Under the pieces are notes generated by a model. The model was not told where the DNA came from, did not search any database, and saw nothing but the letters and a program-made list of their open reading frames with translations. Position numbers and translations under genes: made by a program. Below, piece after piece: positions 1-7,886 of a DNA stretch of 64,000 nt. The DNA is taken from assembly GCF_014641615.1 (NCBI RefSeq), contig NZ_BMIB01000002.1, forward strand, positions 496,001 through 560,000, in the 5' to 3' direction. Source of the stretch: Filimonas zeae (GTDB taxonomy: Bacteria; Bacteroidota; Bacteroidia; Chitinophagales; Chitinophagaceae). Position 1 is the first letter of the stretch. Every line of letters starts with the position of its first letter.

Positions 1-2
1 GC

Positions 3-188
3 CAGACCTTTAAGGTATTGATTGAAGGGGATAGCAAGAGAAGTGATAGGGACTGGATGGGACGTAACAGCCGCAACAAGGTAGTGGTATTTCCTAAAGG
101 AGATGCCGGTTATAAAAAAGGCGACTACGTAATGGTAACCGTTACCGGTAGCACACAGGCTACCCTGCTGGGACATATTCAAAAGTGA
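3..188 (+). CDS. miaB: tRNA 2-methylthio-N6-isopentenyladenosine synthase MiaB, C-terminal TRAM domain (5' partial)
   Basis: The window opens inside a reading frame whose last 61 residues are present and end at a TGA at 186-188. The residues GDSKRSDRDWMGRNSRNKVVVFPK match the end of the radical-SAM region and the start of the TRAM domain of MiaB, which methylthiolates position C2 of i6A37 in tRNAs. The catalytic CxxxCxxC part lies upstream of the window. The next gene begins 16 bp later, so the two are probably cotranscribed. RimO and MtaB have related TRAM ends, but the 'GR(N/T)xxNKVVVF' stretch favours MiaB. Confidence 0.8.
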   Translation, partial: QTFKVLIEGDSKRSDRDWMGRNSRNKVVVFPKGDAGYKKGDYVMVTVTGSTQATLLGHIQK

Positions 189-204
189 CCTTTAACTTTT
201 TAGC

Positions 205-1503
205 ATGGATGTACAGAGCATTAAGAACAGATTTGGCATTATAGGCAACTCACCGGCTTTAAACCATGCACTCAACGTGGCTACCCAGGTAGCAGTAACC
301 GACCTGAGTGTACTGATTGTGGGCGAAAGCGGTGTAGGTAAAGAGGCGTTTTCACAAATCATACATGCATTATCCGCACGTAAGCATAATTCATTTATAG
401 CCGTTAACTGCGGCGCTATACCCGAAGGCACCATCGATTCGGAATTATTCGGCCACGAAAAAGGCGCTTTTACCGGAGCGGTAGACAGCCGTAAAGGCTA
501 TTTTGAAACCGTAAATGGTGGTACCATTTTTCTGGATGAGATTGGCGAAATGCCCATTGGCACCCAGGCACGCCTGCTGCGCGTACTGGAAACCGGCGAA
601 TTTATCCGCGTAGGTTCTTCCAAAGTACAGAAAACCGATGTACGGGTAATTGCCGCCACCAACCGCGAACTGCTGGAATTTACCCAGAACGGAAAGTTTC
701 GCGAAGACTTATATTATCGTTTAAGCACCGTACCTATACGGGTACCGGCCCTGAAAGACCGCAGGGAAGATATTCCTCTGCTATTCAGAAAGTTTGTGGT
801 GGACTTTGCAGAACGCTATAAAACCAACCCCGTTCAGCTGGATGAAGAAGCCCGCAATCTGCTGGTGAACTACCCCTGGCCGGGCAACGTAAGGGAACTG
901 AAGAATATAGCGGAGCAGGTTTCGGTATTAAGCAAAACACCTGTGCTGAACGCGGTAGAAATGCGCCAGTTTCTGCCCGAAAAAAACCAGAACCGATTAC
1001 CGGTACTGGCTGCCGCACAGGGAAGTACAGGTGGAGAGTTTGCCAACGAACGGGAAATACTGTACAAGCTGTTCTTTGATATGAAAAAGGACGTTACCGA
1101 ACTGAAAAAGATGTTTCTGGAAATTTTACAGAACCCCAGTATGGCAGGTAATGTAGCCAGTTACACCAAAGAATCGCTGATGAACGACTACGCAGCCGGC
1201 CATACAACCGATTTGCCTGCTGCCGTATTTCAGTCGCCGGCTATTTCCAGCCCGGTAGCACAGTCTGCCATGATACCAGCCTCTTCCCACCCGGTAATAC
1301 TGCCGCACGACCATCACGACGATGAAATTCATCATCATGAAGAAGTAGAAGAATCGCTGAATATACTGGACAAGGAAAAAGAACTGATAGTGAAGGCATT
1401 GAAGAAACACAAAGGCAAACGTAAAGATGCGGCTACCGACCTGGGCATCAGTGAGCGCACTTTGTACCGGAAACTGAAAGAATATAATATTGAAGACCTG
1501 TAA
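205..1503 (+). CDS. sigma-54-dependent transcriptional activator (AAA+, Fis-type HTH), no receiver domain
   Basis: This 432-residue protein is a bacterial enhancer-binding protein of the NtrC class. It has a Walker A motif GESGVGKE (residues 40-47), the sigma-54 contact loop GAFTGA (87-92) and a Walker B TIFLDE (107-112). The Fis-like helix-turn-helix is at the C-terminus (RKDAATDLGISERTLYRKLKE). There is no N-terminal receiver or GAF domain; the AAA+ domain starts almost at residue 10, so how it is controlled is unclear. The roughly 150 residues between AAA+ and HTH include a histidine-rich acidic run at residues 362-383 with seven His. It lies between miaB and lptE. From memory this neighbourhood is common in Bacteroidota. 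The family call is certain; target genes are unknown. Confidence 0.93.
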   Translation: MDVQSIKNRFGIIGNSPALNHALNVATQVAVTDLSVLIVGESGVGKEAFSQIIHALSARKHNSFIAVNCGAIPEGTIDSELFGHEKGAFTGAVDSRKGYFETVNGGTIFLDEIGEMPIGTQARLLRVLETGEFIRVGSSKVQKTDVRVIAATNRELLEFTQNGKFREDLYYRLSTVPIRVPALKDRREDIPLLFRKFVVDFAERYKTNPVQLDEEARNLLVNYPWPGNVRELKNIAEQVSVLSKTPVLNAVEMRQFLPEKNQNRLPVLAAAQGSTGGEFANEREILYKLFFDMKKDVTELKKMFLEILQNPSMAGNVASYTKESLMNDYAAGHTTDLPAAVFQSPAISSPVAQSAMIPASSHPVILPHDHHDDEIHHHEEVEESLNILDKEKELIVKALKKHKGKRKDAATDLGISERTLYRKLKEYNIEDL

Positions 1504-1560
1504 TGTCGTTTTGTAGTTGTTAGTTTGCAGCTGAGAGTAGTAACCGATTAATAAAAGCAG

Positions 1561-2112
1561 ATGAATCAATCCCCCAACAAAAAAACCTTCATTGGCAAAA
1601 TGCGCCTGGCATTGCTGCCGGTAGCCTTTACGCTTCTATTATTAACCACCCTGCTCCCCTCCTGTGGTGTGTATACCTTCCGGGATGTGTCTATCGACTA
1701 TAACAAAATCAAGACTATTAAAATAAGTCTGCTCGAAAACAAGGCCCGTTATGTGAATGCCCAGCTGGCCCCCCTGGTAACAGACGCTTTTACCCAGAAA
1801 GTGGGTAATTATACCAAACTTACCCGTACCCAGAACGATGATGCGCACTACCAGGTAAGCGGACAAATAACCAATTATAATGTAATCACCTCCGGTATAT
1901 CCGGCCAGCAGGCCGCCACCAACCGTTTAACAGTTGGCGCGCATATTGTATTTAAAAATACTGTTGACAACAAAACTCAGGAGTTTGACATCAGCCGCGA
2001 TTTTGATTTTGCAGCCTCTCTTTCCCTCCAGCAGGCAGAAGGAAGTCTGATGAACGAGATAGTGAAAAACATGTCAGATGAAATTTTCAACCGGATTTTT
2101 TCAAACTGGTAA
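1561..2112 (+). CDS. lptE: LPS-assembly lipoprotein LptE family
   Basis: This 183-residue protein has an N-terminal hydrophobic segment (residues 15-33) and a lipobox LLPSC with acylated Cys35, so it should be an outer-membrane lipoprotein. The mature part, starting GVYTFRDVSI and running through a repeated 'NYTKLTRTQ...AHYQVSGQITNY' fold to a C-terminal helix, matches the LptE/LPS-assembly family of Bacteroidota. LptE plugs the LptD barrel during delivery of lipopolysaccharide to the outer surface. It sits 57 bp after the sigma-54 activator and upstream of secG, consistent with one envelope-biogenesis operon. LptD itself is not in the window. Confidence 0.85.
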   Translation: MNQSPNKKTFIGKMRLALLPVAFTLLLLTTLLPSCGVYTFRDVSIDYNKIKTIKISLLENKARYVNAQLAPLVTDAFTQKVGNYTKLTRTQNDDAHYQVSGQITNYNVITSGISGQQAATNRLTVGAHIVFKNTVDNKTQEFDISRDFDFAASLSLQQAEGSLMNEIVKNMSDEIFNRIFSNW

Positions 2113-2175
2113 CAGGTAAATAGTATTTTCATGCGTCGAAAACCTGGCGCCTCTTAAAAACAATTATTATTGCGG

Positions 2176-4716
2176 ATGAATCTGGTAGAAGATAAAATAG
2201 TGCATTTGCTTACGGGCAAGCCTAACCTGGGTCAGGTTACGGTAGACGAGTTATTGGCCATTACAGACGAGCAACCGTTTTTTTCAGTAGCACAATTACT
2301 GCTTACACAGAAAATGAAGCAGGTAAACCATCCTGGTTTTACCCACCAGCTACAGAAAACGGCGCTGTTTTTCCCCAACACCTTCTGGTTAGATCAACAT
2401 TTACAGGCGCAACCCGATGCCGGCTATAACCAGCCTGCTCCCGCTCCTGCTAATACATATACTCCGCCACCGGCTTACACACCGGCACCAGCGGCAACAC
2501 CATCTTATACACCACCGCCACCGGTTGAAGCACCAAAGCCTGCTTCTTTTGAGAGCAACCCGTATGCCCCTCCCGGCTACACGCCTGCCCCTGAAGTGGG
2601 TAGCGCTGCTTCCGTACAGAATCAGCCCTGGTACAACAATCCGGATTTTCATAAAGAGCCTGCTTTTCCTGCGGCGTCAACACCCGCACCAGAAGTACCG
2701 GCAACACCTGCCGCACCTGCACCGTCAGTATCCATTAATGACTCTTATGCAGCTTATCTGCCACAGCAGGATGTATTGTCTAAAGTAAGCGGCAACACGC
2801 CTCCGGCCACTCCGCCTGCTGCTACGCCACCGGCATATACACCAGATGCAGGTTACACACCCGCATCTTCGTATACGCCCGGAACTTCCTATACACCGGA
2901 ATCATCTTATAACCCGGCGTCTTCTTATACGCCTGGCTCGTCGTATGCACCGGAAACGTCAAAGGCACCGGAATCTCCGTATGCTCCGGCAGCGTCCCAT
3001 ACATCGTCTGATGCAGCTTATACGCCCGCGTCTTCTTACACGCCCGGTTCTTCCTATACGCCAGAATCATCCTATACGCCGGGCGCTTCCTATACGCCTT
3101 CCGATTCATATAACCCTGCTCAGCCTACCCCGCCTGCTGCAACACCGGCACCGGAGTCTGCATCTGAGCAGTCTAAAACATACGAGCCCTGGTATACCAA
3201 CCCGGCTTACCAGCAACCGGCAGAAACGCCGGCACCATCGCAGGCAACTCCCGCAGCATCGTCTGTTAACGACGCCTATTCTGCATACCTGCCACAAGGT
3301 TTTTCTGCACCGGCACCAGCCCCTGCAGAAACTCCGGCACCTGCCCAGCCGTCGTATACGCCTCCATCATCTGTAAATGATTACGCGCCGCCGCCAACAA
3401 TAGACCGTTATACGCCGTCTGAGCAGTCATACGCACCAGCGTCTTCTTATACCCCGGCTGACAATAGTGAATATTCGCAGGCTCCAACCATGGACCGCTA
3501 TGCGCCTGCTGAACCGGAAAACCGTTTTACGCCGCCGCCTGTTACCCCTGCTCCTTTACCGGAACCGGTAGCAGAGCAGCCTAAGGTATATGATCCCTGG
3601 TATACCAACCCCATATACCAGCAGCCATACCAGGACACAGCAGAAAGCACTCAGCCCGCAGCAGAGCCGGAAACAGCTTTACCTGCGCCTGAAGCCACCT
3701 TACCTGTAGCAGACAGCACTGTTACAACAGTAACTGAAGCTGTGCCTGAAACTACAATAGCTACCCCGGAGGTTACAGAAACCCCGGAAGCAGCAGTTGC
3801 AGAAACAGCACCCGCTACAGAAGCAACCAGCGCGCCTGAGAGCATTGAAGTAATAGCCCAACAGGAAGAACCGGTTGCTGCTACTGCTTATCCTGCCCCG
3901 GCAGAGCCGGTACAGGAAGCATCTCCTGCTGTTGAATCTGCTACAGACGCAGAACAGTATGGCGCATCTGGCCCTTATCGTTTATCGAGACCTCCGGTAA
4001 TAGAGGTAACAGATGAAACATCTGTAGCCAGACCGGAATCTATAAATATTGTGGAGCTGGCAGAATCAGCTTCCGCTGCTCCTGAAGCACCTGTTGCTGA
4101 AACTTCTGTTACAGAAGCACCAGCAGCTTCAACAGATCAGGATTATGCCGCCGCTGGTATTGTAGAAGTAACTTCCAATTCTTCAGACAATCTGCCACCG
4201 CTGGACGACAATACAGACGGACCAGAGCAACCCGGTACAGAAGAAAGTAATTTCTCTCCTTCCCGTCTGTCAGAAATGCTATCCTCTTCGGCTGCTTCCT
4301 TCAAAAAGCCGGTAGACAATGCTGCTAAGCTGCCTTTTGGTCTGGAGCCATATATGATTGACTACTTCGCCTCTCAGGGTATTGACCTGGAAGAAGTACT
4401 TGAAGCCGCTTCAGACGATACACTGGGTAAAAAAGTAAGGAAGTTTACTGACTGGTTGCGTCAGATGCGTCGTATTAACCCGCATCCGAACGATCTGGGT
4501 ACCGACCCTGGTAAAGAGCAGGAAGTAAAGGGTATTGCCGCCCTTTCTATAGAAGCCAGAGAAATTCTTACCGAATCTATGGCAGATGTACTGGTAAAAC
4601 AGGGCAAACACGATAAAGCAATTCAGTTGTATTCTAAATTAAGTTTTTTGAATCCGGCTAAAACTGCTTATTTTGCCTCCAAAATAATAGAAACAAGCAA
4701 GCTGAGTGGAAAATAA
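2176..4716 (+). CDS. large Pro/Ala/Ser/Thr-rich repeat protein with conserved N-terminus and C-terminal TPR
   Basis: This 846-residue protein starts at ATG 2176 (MNLVEDKIVHLL); a TTG two codons earlier is less likely. Residues about 1-75 are a compact conserved region. Residues about 85-650 are low complexity, dominated by P, A, S, T, E and Y. They contain near-tandem 'SSYTPx' units and a larger motif 'PWY(T/N)NP' seen three times, each linked to an 'NDxYxAYLPQ'-like block. Residues about 700-846 are ordered again and end in a TPR-like helix pair (ADVLVKQGKHDKAIQLYSKLSFLNP). There is no signal peptide, so it is probably cytoplasmic. It lies 63 bp after lptE and 32 bp before secG. The function is unknown; a scaffold or quality-control role at the envelope is only inference. 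Confidence 0.85.
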   Translation: MNLVEDKIVHLLTGKPNLGQVTVDELLAITDEQPFFSVAQLLLTQKMKQVNHPGFTHQLQKTALFFPNTFWLDQHLQAQPDAGYNQPAPAPANTYTPPPAYTPAPAATPSYTPPPPVEAPKPASFESNPYAPPGYTPAPEVGSAASVQNQPWYNNPDFHKEPAFPAASTPAPEVPATPAAPAPSVSINDSYAAYLPQQDVLSKVSGNTPPATPPAATPPAYTPDAGYTPASSYTPGTSYTPESSYNPASSYTPGSSYAPETSKAPESPYAPAASHTSSDAAYTPASSYTPGSSYTPESSYTPGASYTPSDSYNPAQPTPPAATPAPESASEQSKTYEPWYTNPAYQQPAETPAPSQATPAASSVNDAYSAYLPQGFSAPAPAPAETPAPAQPSYTPPSSVNDYAPPPTIDRYTPSEQSYAPASSYTPADNSEYSQAPTMDRYAPAEPENRFTPPPVTPAPLPEPVAEQPKVYDPWYTNPIYQQPYQDTAESTQPAAEPETALPAPEATLPVADSTVTTVTEAVPETTIATPEVTETPEAAVAETAPATEATSAPESIEVIAQQEEPVAATAYPAPAEPVQEASPAVESATDAEQYGASGPYRLSRPPVIEVTDETSVARPESINIVELAESASAAPEAPVAETSVTEAPAASTDQDYAAAGIVEVTSNSSDNLPPLDDNTDGPEQPGTEESNFSPSRLSEMLSSSAASFKKPVDNAAKLPFGLEPYMIDYFASQGIDLEEVLEAASDDTLGKKVRKFTDWLRQMRRINPHPNDLGTDPGKEQEVKGIAALSIEAREILTESMADVLVKQGKHDKAIQLYSKLSFLNPAKTAYFASKIIETSKLSGK
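2833..3117 (+). repeat. degenerate in-gene tandem repeat encoding SSYTPx units
   Basis: Within the large repeat protein this stretch encodes about fourteen copies of a six-residue unit, mostly SSYTPG, SSYTPE, SSYTPA or SSYNPA. The copies are interrupted once by a more diverged block (ETSKAPESPYAPAASHTSSD). The DNA copies differ at third positions, so the array is old or under coding selection rather than a fresh expansion. Confidence 0.8.
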
Positions 4717-4748
4717 GAAGCGCCCTCTGCTTAAAACAACCTTTTTTT

Positions 4749-5090
4749 ATGACAATTCTTTTTTTCATTCTTATTGTACTGGCCTCTGTAATCCTGGGCT
4801 TTATTGTGTTGGTGCAGAATCCGAAAGGTGGTGGCTTGTCCGGTAATATTGCCGGTATCAGCAACCAGTTTATGGGCGTAAAACAAACTACAGACGTACT
4901 GGAAAAAGGTACCTGGCTGTTTGCGGCTATTATTGGTATTCTTTGCCTGGTATCTGTTGTATTTATGAAAGGTTCAACTTCTGCAACAGATAGCTCTATT
5001 CTGCAGAAAGTGAACACTACAACCAGTGCTCCTGCGGCTCAACCTGCTACACCTGCTCCGGCAGCTGGAGGCGACAGCGCAAACCAGTAA
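4749..5090 (+). CDS. secG: protein translocase subunit SecG
   Basis: This 113-residue protein has the two membrane segments of SecG (about residues 1-22 and 53-73). Between them is the conserved cytoplasmic loop with QNPKGGGLSG and a NQFMGVK stretch. SecG is the small auxiliary subunit of the SecYEG channel. The tail after the second helix is Ala/Pro/Thr rich, as in other Bacteroidota. It is the last gene of the miaB-to-secG group and is followed by a strong hairpin terminator, which supports this being the operon end. Confidence 0.95.
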   Translation: MTILFFILIVLASVILGFIVLVQNPKGGGLSGNIAGISNQFMGVKQTTDVLEKGTWLFAAIIGILCLVSVVFMKGSTSATDSSILQKVNTTTSAPAAQPATPAPAAGGDSANQ

Positions 5091-5117
5091 CGAAAACTTA
5101 CAGATAAATATTTATAG

Positions 5118-5149
5118 ACCCTGTCTGTGTAAAGCAGACAGGGTTTTTT
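5118..5149 (+). terminator. rho-independent terminator after secG
   Basis: A 10-bp perfect stem (ACCCTGTCTG pairing with CAGACAGGGT) with a 7-nt loop is followed directly by a run of T. It ends the lptE-secG operon before mltG. Confidence 0.9.
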
Positions 5150-5194
5150 ATTATATTGGCCTCCCTAAAAATCCCCACCTAACCAATCTTATTT

Positions 5195-6214
5195 ATGAAA
5201 AAGTTTTTCGCCTTTTTATTCATTTTGTTGCTGCTGGCAGCTGGTATTACCGGCTGGTTGTTTTTTACTTCCGCAACACAATTTGATGAAAAGAGTAAGT
5301 ACGTACTCGTATATGAAAAGGCAACTGCACAGCAGGAAGTAACACAACAGCTGGAAGAAAAACAGCTGGTACGCAACGTTAGCCTGTTTAACGCACTGGC
5401 TGCCCGTCTGGATGTATGGCAGAAGATAAAACCCGGACGCTTTGAAATAACCAAAGGGCAAAGCCTGTTCTCCATTCTTCGCATGCTTCGCAATAACAGG
5501 CAGGTACCTGCACGCCTGGTAATTAATAAGCTGAGAACCCGTGAAGATCTGGCCCGTGTTATTGGCAAAAACTTCCGGGTAGATTCGGCTACTGCTATCC
5601 GCTTTCTCAACAGTAACGACTCATTACAGGCTTTTGGTGTAGATACCAATACCGTAATGACGCTGGTAATACCCGACACTTATGTGCTTAACTGGAGCAC
5701 CCCCCTGGATAAAATACTGGCCCGTTTACTGGCAGAACAGGCGCAATTCTGGACCTCAGAACGCCGCCAGAAAGCTACTAATCAAAACCTGACCACCGAA
5801 CAGGTGTATACGCTGGCTTCTATTGTGGAAGAAGAAACCAATGCCAACCAGGAAAAAGGTAAAATTGCCAGCGTGTACATGAACCGCATTGCCAAAGGCA
5901 TGAACCTGGGCGCAGACCCTACCGTTAAGTTTGCACTGAAAGATTTTGCTATACGCCGCATCAGCAACGAACATACACAGGTGGTTTCTCCCTACAACAC
6001 CTACCGTAACAAAGGATTACCTCCAGGCCCCATTTGTACCCCTTCTAAAATTACCATTGATGCTGTGCTGGATGCCCCCCGTACTGAATACCTGTTTTTT
6101 GTGGCCAGTGCCGAAATGAATGGCACTCACCACTTCAGCGCTACTTACGCAGAGCACCTTGACTATGCAAAAGCTTATCACAAAGGATTAGACCAAAGAG
6201 GTATCAAAAGATGA
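5195..6214 (+). CDS. mltG: endolytic peptidoglycan transglycosylase MltG (YceG-like)
   Basis: This 339-residue protein has one N-terminal membrane anchor (residues 5-25) and a periplasmic YceG-like domain. MltG cuts nascent glycan strands near the inner membrane and so acts as a terminase of peptidoglycan polymerisation. The catalytic Glu is expected at residue 212 in LASIVEEETN. The downstream motifs GADPTVKFAL, SPYNTYRNKGLPPGPI and the C-terminal FSATYAEH are typical. The length fits the family. The stop codon overlaps the next start (ATGA at 6211-6214), so the YihY-like gene is translationally coupled. Confidence 0.95.
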   Translation: MKKFFAFLFILLLLAAGITGWLFFTSATQFDEKSKYVLVYEKATAQQEVTQQLEEKQLVRNVSLFNALAARLDVWQKIKPGRFEITKGQSLFSILRMLRNNRQVPARLVINKLRTREDLARVIGKNFRVDSATAIRFLNSNDSLQAFGVDTNTVMTLVIPDTYVLNWSTPLDKILARLLAEQAQFWTSERRQKATNQNLTTEQVYTLASIVEEETNANQEKGKIASVYMNRIAKGMNLGADPTVKFALKDFAIRRISNEHTQVVSPYNTYRNKGLPPGPICTPSKITIDAVLDAPRTEYLFFVASAEMNGTHHFSATYAEHLDYAKAYHKGLDQRGIKR

Positions 6215-7173
6215 TTAAACTACAGCGTATTATATTAAACACAAAGCCTGTTGTATATGTAAAAAACAAAACACGCCGTACCATATTACCCGGTATGGAA
6301 GGGCTTCCTTTGTATGATGTAATGCGCTATTTTTTTAAACAGGTAAACAAAATGAACCTGAGCGAACGGGCAGCAGCTATTTCGTATAACTTTATCATGG
6401 CTATCCCTGCTGCCTGTATCTTTCTGTTCACCTTACTACCCTACCTGCCGGTATCAAAACTGATTTCGCAGGAGTTATTCCGGTTTGTGCGCGATCTTAC
6501 CCCCAACCGCGAAACCCGTACCTTAGTAATTACTTTTCTGGACGACTTCTTCAACAAGCCCAAAACCGGCTTGTTGTCGGTTGGTTTTATACTGGCCATT
6601 TTTTATTCCTCCAACGCGGTTATGGGCATTATACGCACCTTTGACCGCTCGTTGCCACACCGCTATAAAAGCAACTTTATAAACAAGCGCCTGCGGGCCA
6701 TGCGGCTTACCACCCTGGTTATTTTTCTTATTCTGGGCACGCTGTTAATATCACTGGGCCAGGGCACGCTGTTCCGCTTTATTATGCACAGCCTTAACAT
6801 TACCAGCGAAGCAGTAAAATGGCTGATACGCAGCCTGCGCTGGGTAGTAATTGTGTTTCTGTTTCTCTACGGCATTGGAATTATTTACCGTTACGCCCCA
6901 TCAGTAAAAAAACGCTGGAAAATTTTGTCGCCCGGTGCTTTTTTCGCTACCTTTTTAACCATTTTGGTAACGTATGGCTTTTCCGTATGGGTGCAGAACT
7001 TCTCCAATTACAACAAAGTATATGGTTCTATTGGTACGTTGCTGATTATTATGTTACTGGTGTTTCTGAACTCCCTCATTCTGCTGATTGGCTTTGAATT
7101 GAACGTGAGCATTACGCTGCTGAAGGCAGCCACCATAAAACAGGCAAACAAGCAAACTGAAACAATAAACTAA
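6211..7173 (+). CDS. YihY/UPF0761 (BrkB-like) integral membrane protein
   Basis: This 320-residue polytopic membrane protein has about six hydrophobic segments. The family signature AAAISYNFIMAIPAACIFLF lies in the first helix and SPGAFFATFLTILVTYGFSVWV in the middle, and a conserved NSLILLIGFELN closes the protein. The YihY/BrkB family is widespread, but its molecular role is not settled. The old annotation as ribonuclease BN is wrong for this family. The gene overlaps mltG by 4 nt, and the next gene, a redoxin, starts 12 bp after it. Confidence 0.9.
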   Translation: MIKLQRIILNTKPVVYVKNKTRRTILPGMEGLPLYDVMRYFFKQVNKMNLSERAAAISYNFIMAIPAACIFLFTLLPYLPVSKLISQELFRFVRDLTPNRETRTLVITFLDDFFNKPKTGLLSVGFILAIFYSSNAVMGIIRTFDRSLPHRYKSNFINKRLRAMRLTTLVIFLILGTLLISLGQGTLFRFIMHSLNITSEAVKWLIRSLRWVVIVFLFLYGIGIIYRYAPSVKKRWKILSPGAFFATFLTILVTYGFSVWVQNFSNYNKVYGSIGTLLIIMLLVFLNSLILLIGFELNVSITLLKAATIKQANKQTETIN

Positions 7174-7185
7174 AAATAAGATACA

Positions 7186-7794
7186 ATGAAAAAAACACTC
7201 GTATTGCTGGCCGCCGCTGTAATTGCAGGCTCTGCCACATTCGCACAAAACATTACTTCGCTTACACCAGGCAGTGCACTGCCCGCAGCCACTATTAAAA
7301 TGAAAGATGTAAGCGGCAAAGAAATATCATTAGACGATGCTAAAAAGAAGAACGGCCTGCTGGTAATGTTCTCCTGCAACACCTGCCCCTACGTGGTAAA
7401 AAATCAGGCACGTACCAACGAAATAGCTGCCTATGCGCAGAAAAACAACATTGGTGTTATTATTATCAATTCCAACGAGGCACAACGTAGCGAAGCTGAC
7501 TCTTATGATGCCATGAAGAAGTATGCTACCGATCAGAAGTACAACTGGTATTATGCTGTTGACACCGATTCTAAAATAGCCAATGCCTTTGGTGCAACCC
7601 GTACACCGGAAGTATTTCTGTTTAACAGCAAAGGCACCCTGGAATACAAAGGCGCTATTGATGATAACCCTTCCGATGCCAGCGCCGTAACCCGCCAGCA
7701 CCTGCATGCTGCTATTGACGAAGTGGTTGGAGGCAAAGCCATTACTGTTAAAGAAAGCAAATCAGTAGGCTGCACAATCAAGCGTCAGTCTTAA
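7186..7794 (+). CDS. secreted thioredoxin-fold redoxin (AhpC/TSA-like)
   Basis: This 202-residue protein has a Sec signal peptide cut near ATFA-QN (residue 20). A redoxin fold follows, with an active-site motif FSCNTCPYV (Cys64 and Cys67) and a TRTPEVFLF cis-Pro loop. The protein ends with a conserved GCTIKRQ segment, seen in periplasmic redoxins of this subfamily. It is probably a periplasmic thiol peroxidase or reductase. It follows the YihY-like gene by 12 bp and is followed by a terminator. The substrate is unknown. Confidence 0.85.
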   Translation: MKKTLVLLAAAVIAGSATFAQNITSLTPGSALPAATIKMKDVSGKEISLDDAKKKNGLLVMFSCNTCPYVVKNQARTNEIAAYAQKNNIGVIIINSNEAQRSEADSYDAMKKYATDQKYNWYYAVDTDSKIANAFGATRTPEVFLFNSKGTLEYKGAIDDNPSDASAVTRQHLHAAIDEVVGGKAITVKESKSVGCTIKRQS

Positions 7795-7823
7795 TAAAGC
7801 ATTTGATGAAGGTTATTGATAAT

Positions 7824-7865
7824 AAAAAGCGGGTGTATCATTCCACTGATGCACCCGCTTTTTAT
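7824..7865. terminator. bidirectional terminator between convergent genes
   Basis: A long stem around GCGGGTG pairing with CACCCGC, extended by ATCA/TGAT and flanked by A and T runs on the two sides, lies between the plus-strand redoxin and the minus-strand lipoprotein. It can serve both. Confidence 0.85.
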
Positions 7866-7886
7866 ACGGCTGTAGAAAACATCCTG

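Noticed and set aside
2401..3850. Several long open frames antisense to, or in another frame of, the repeat protein
   Set aside because: They arise from the biased codon composition of the Pro/Ser/Thr repeat; the plus-strand frame has conserved ends and operon context.
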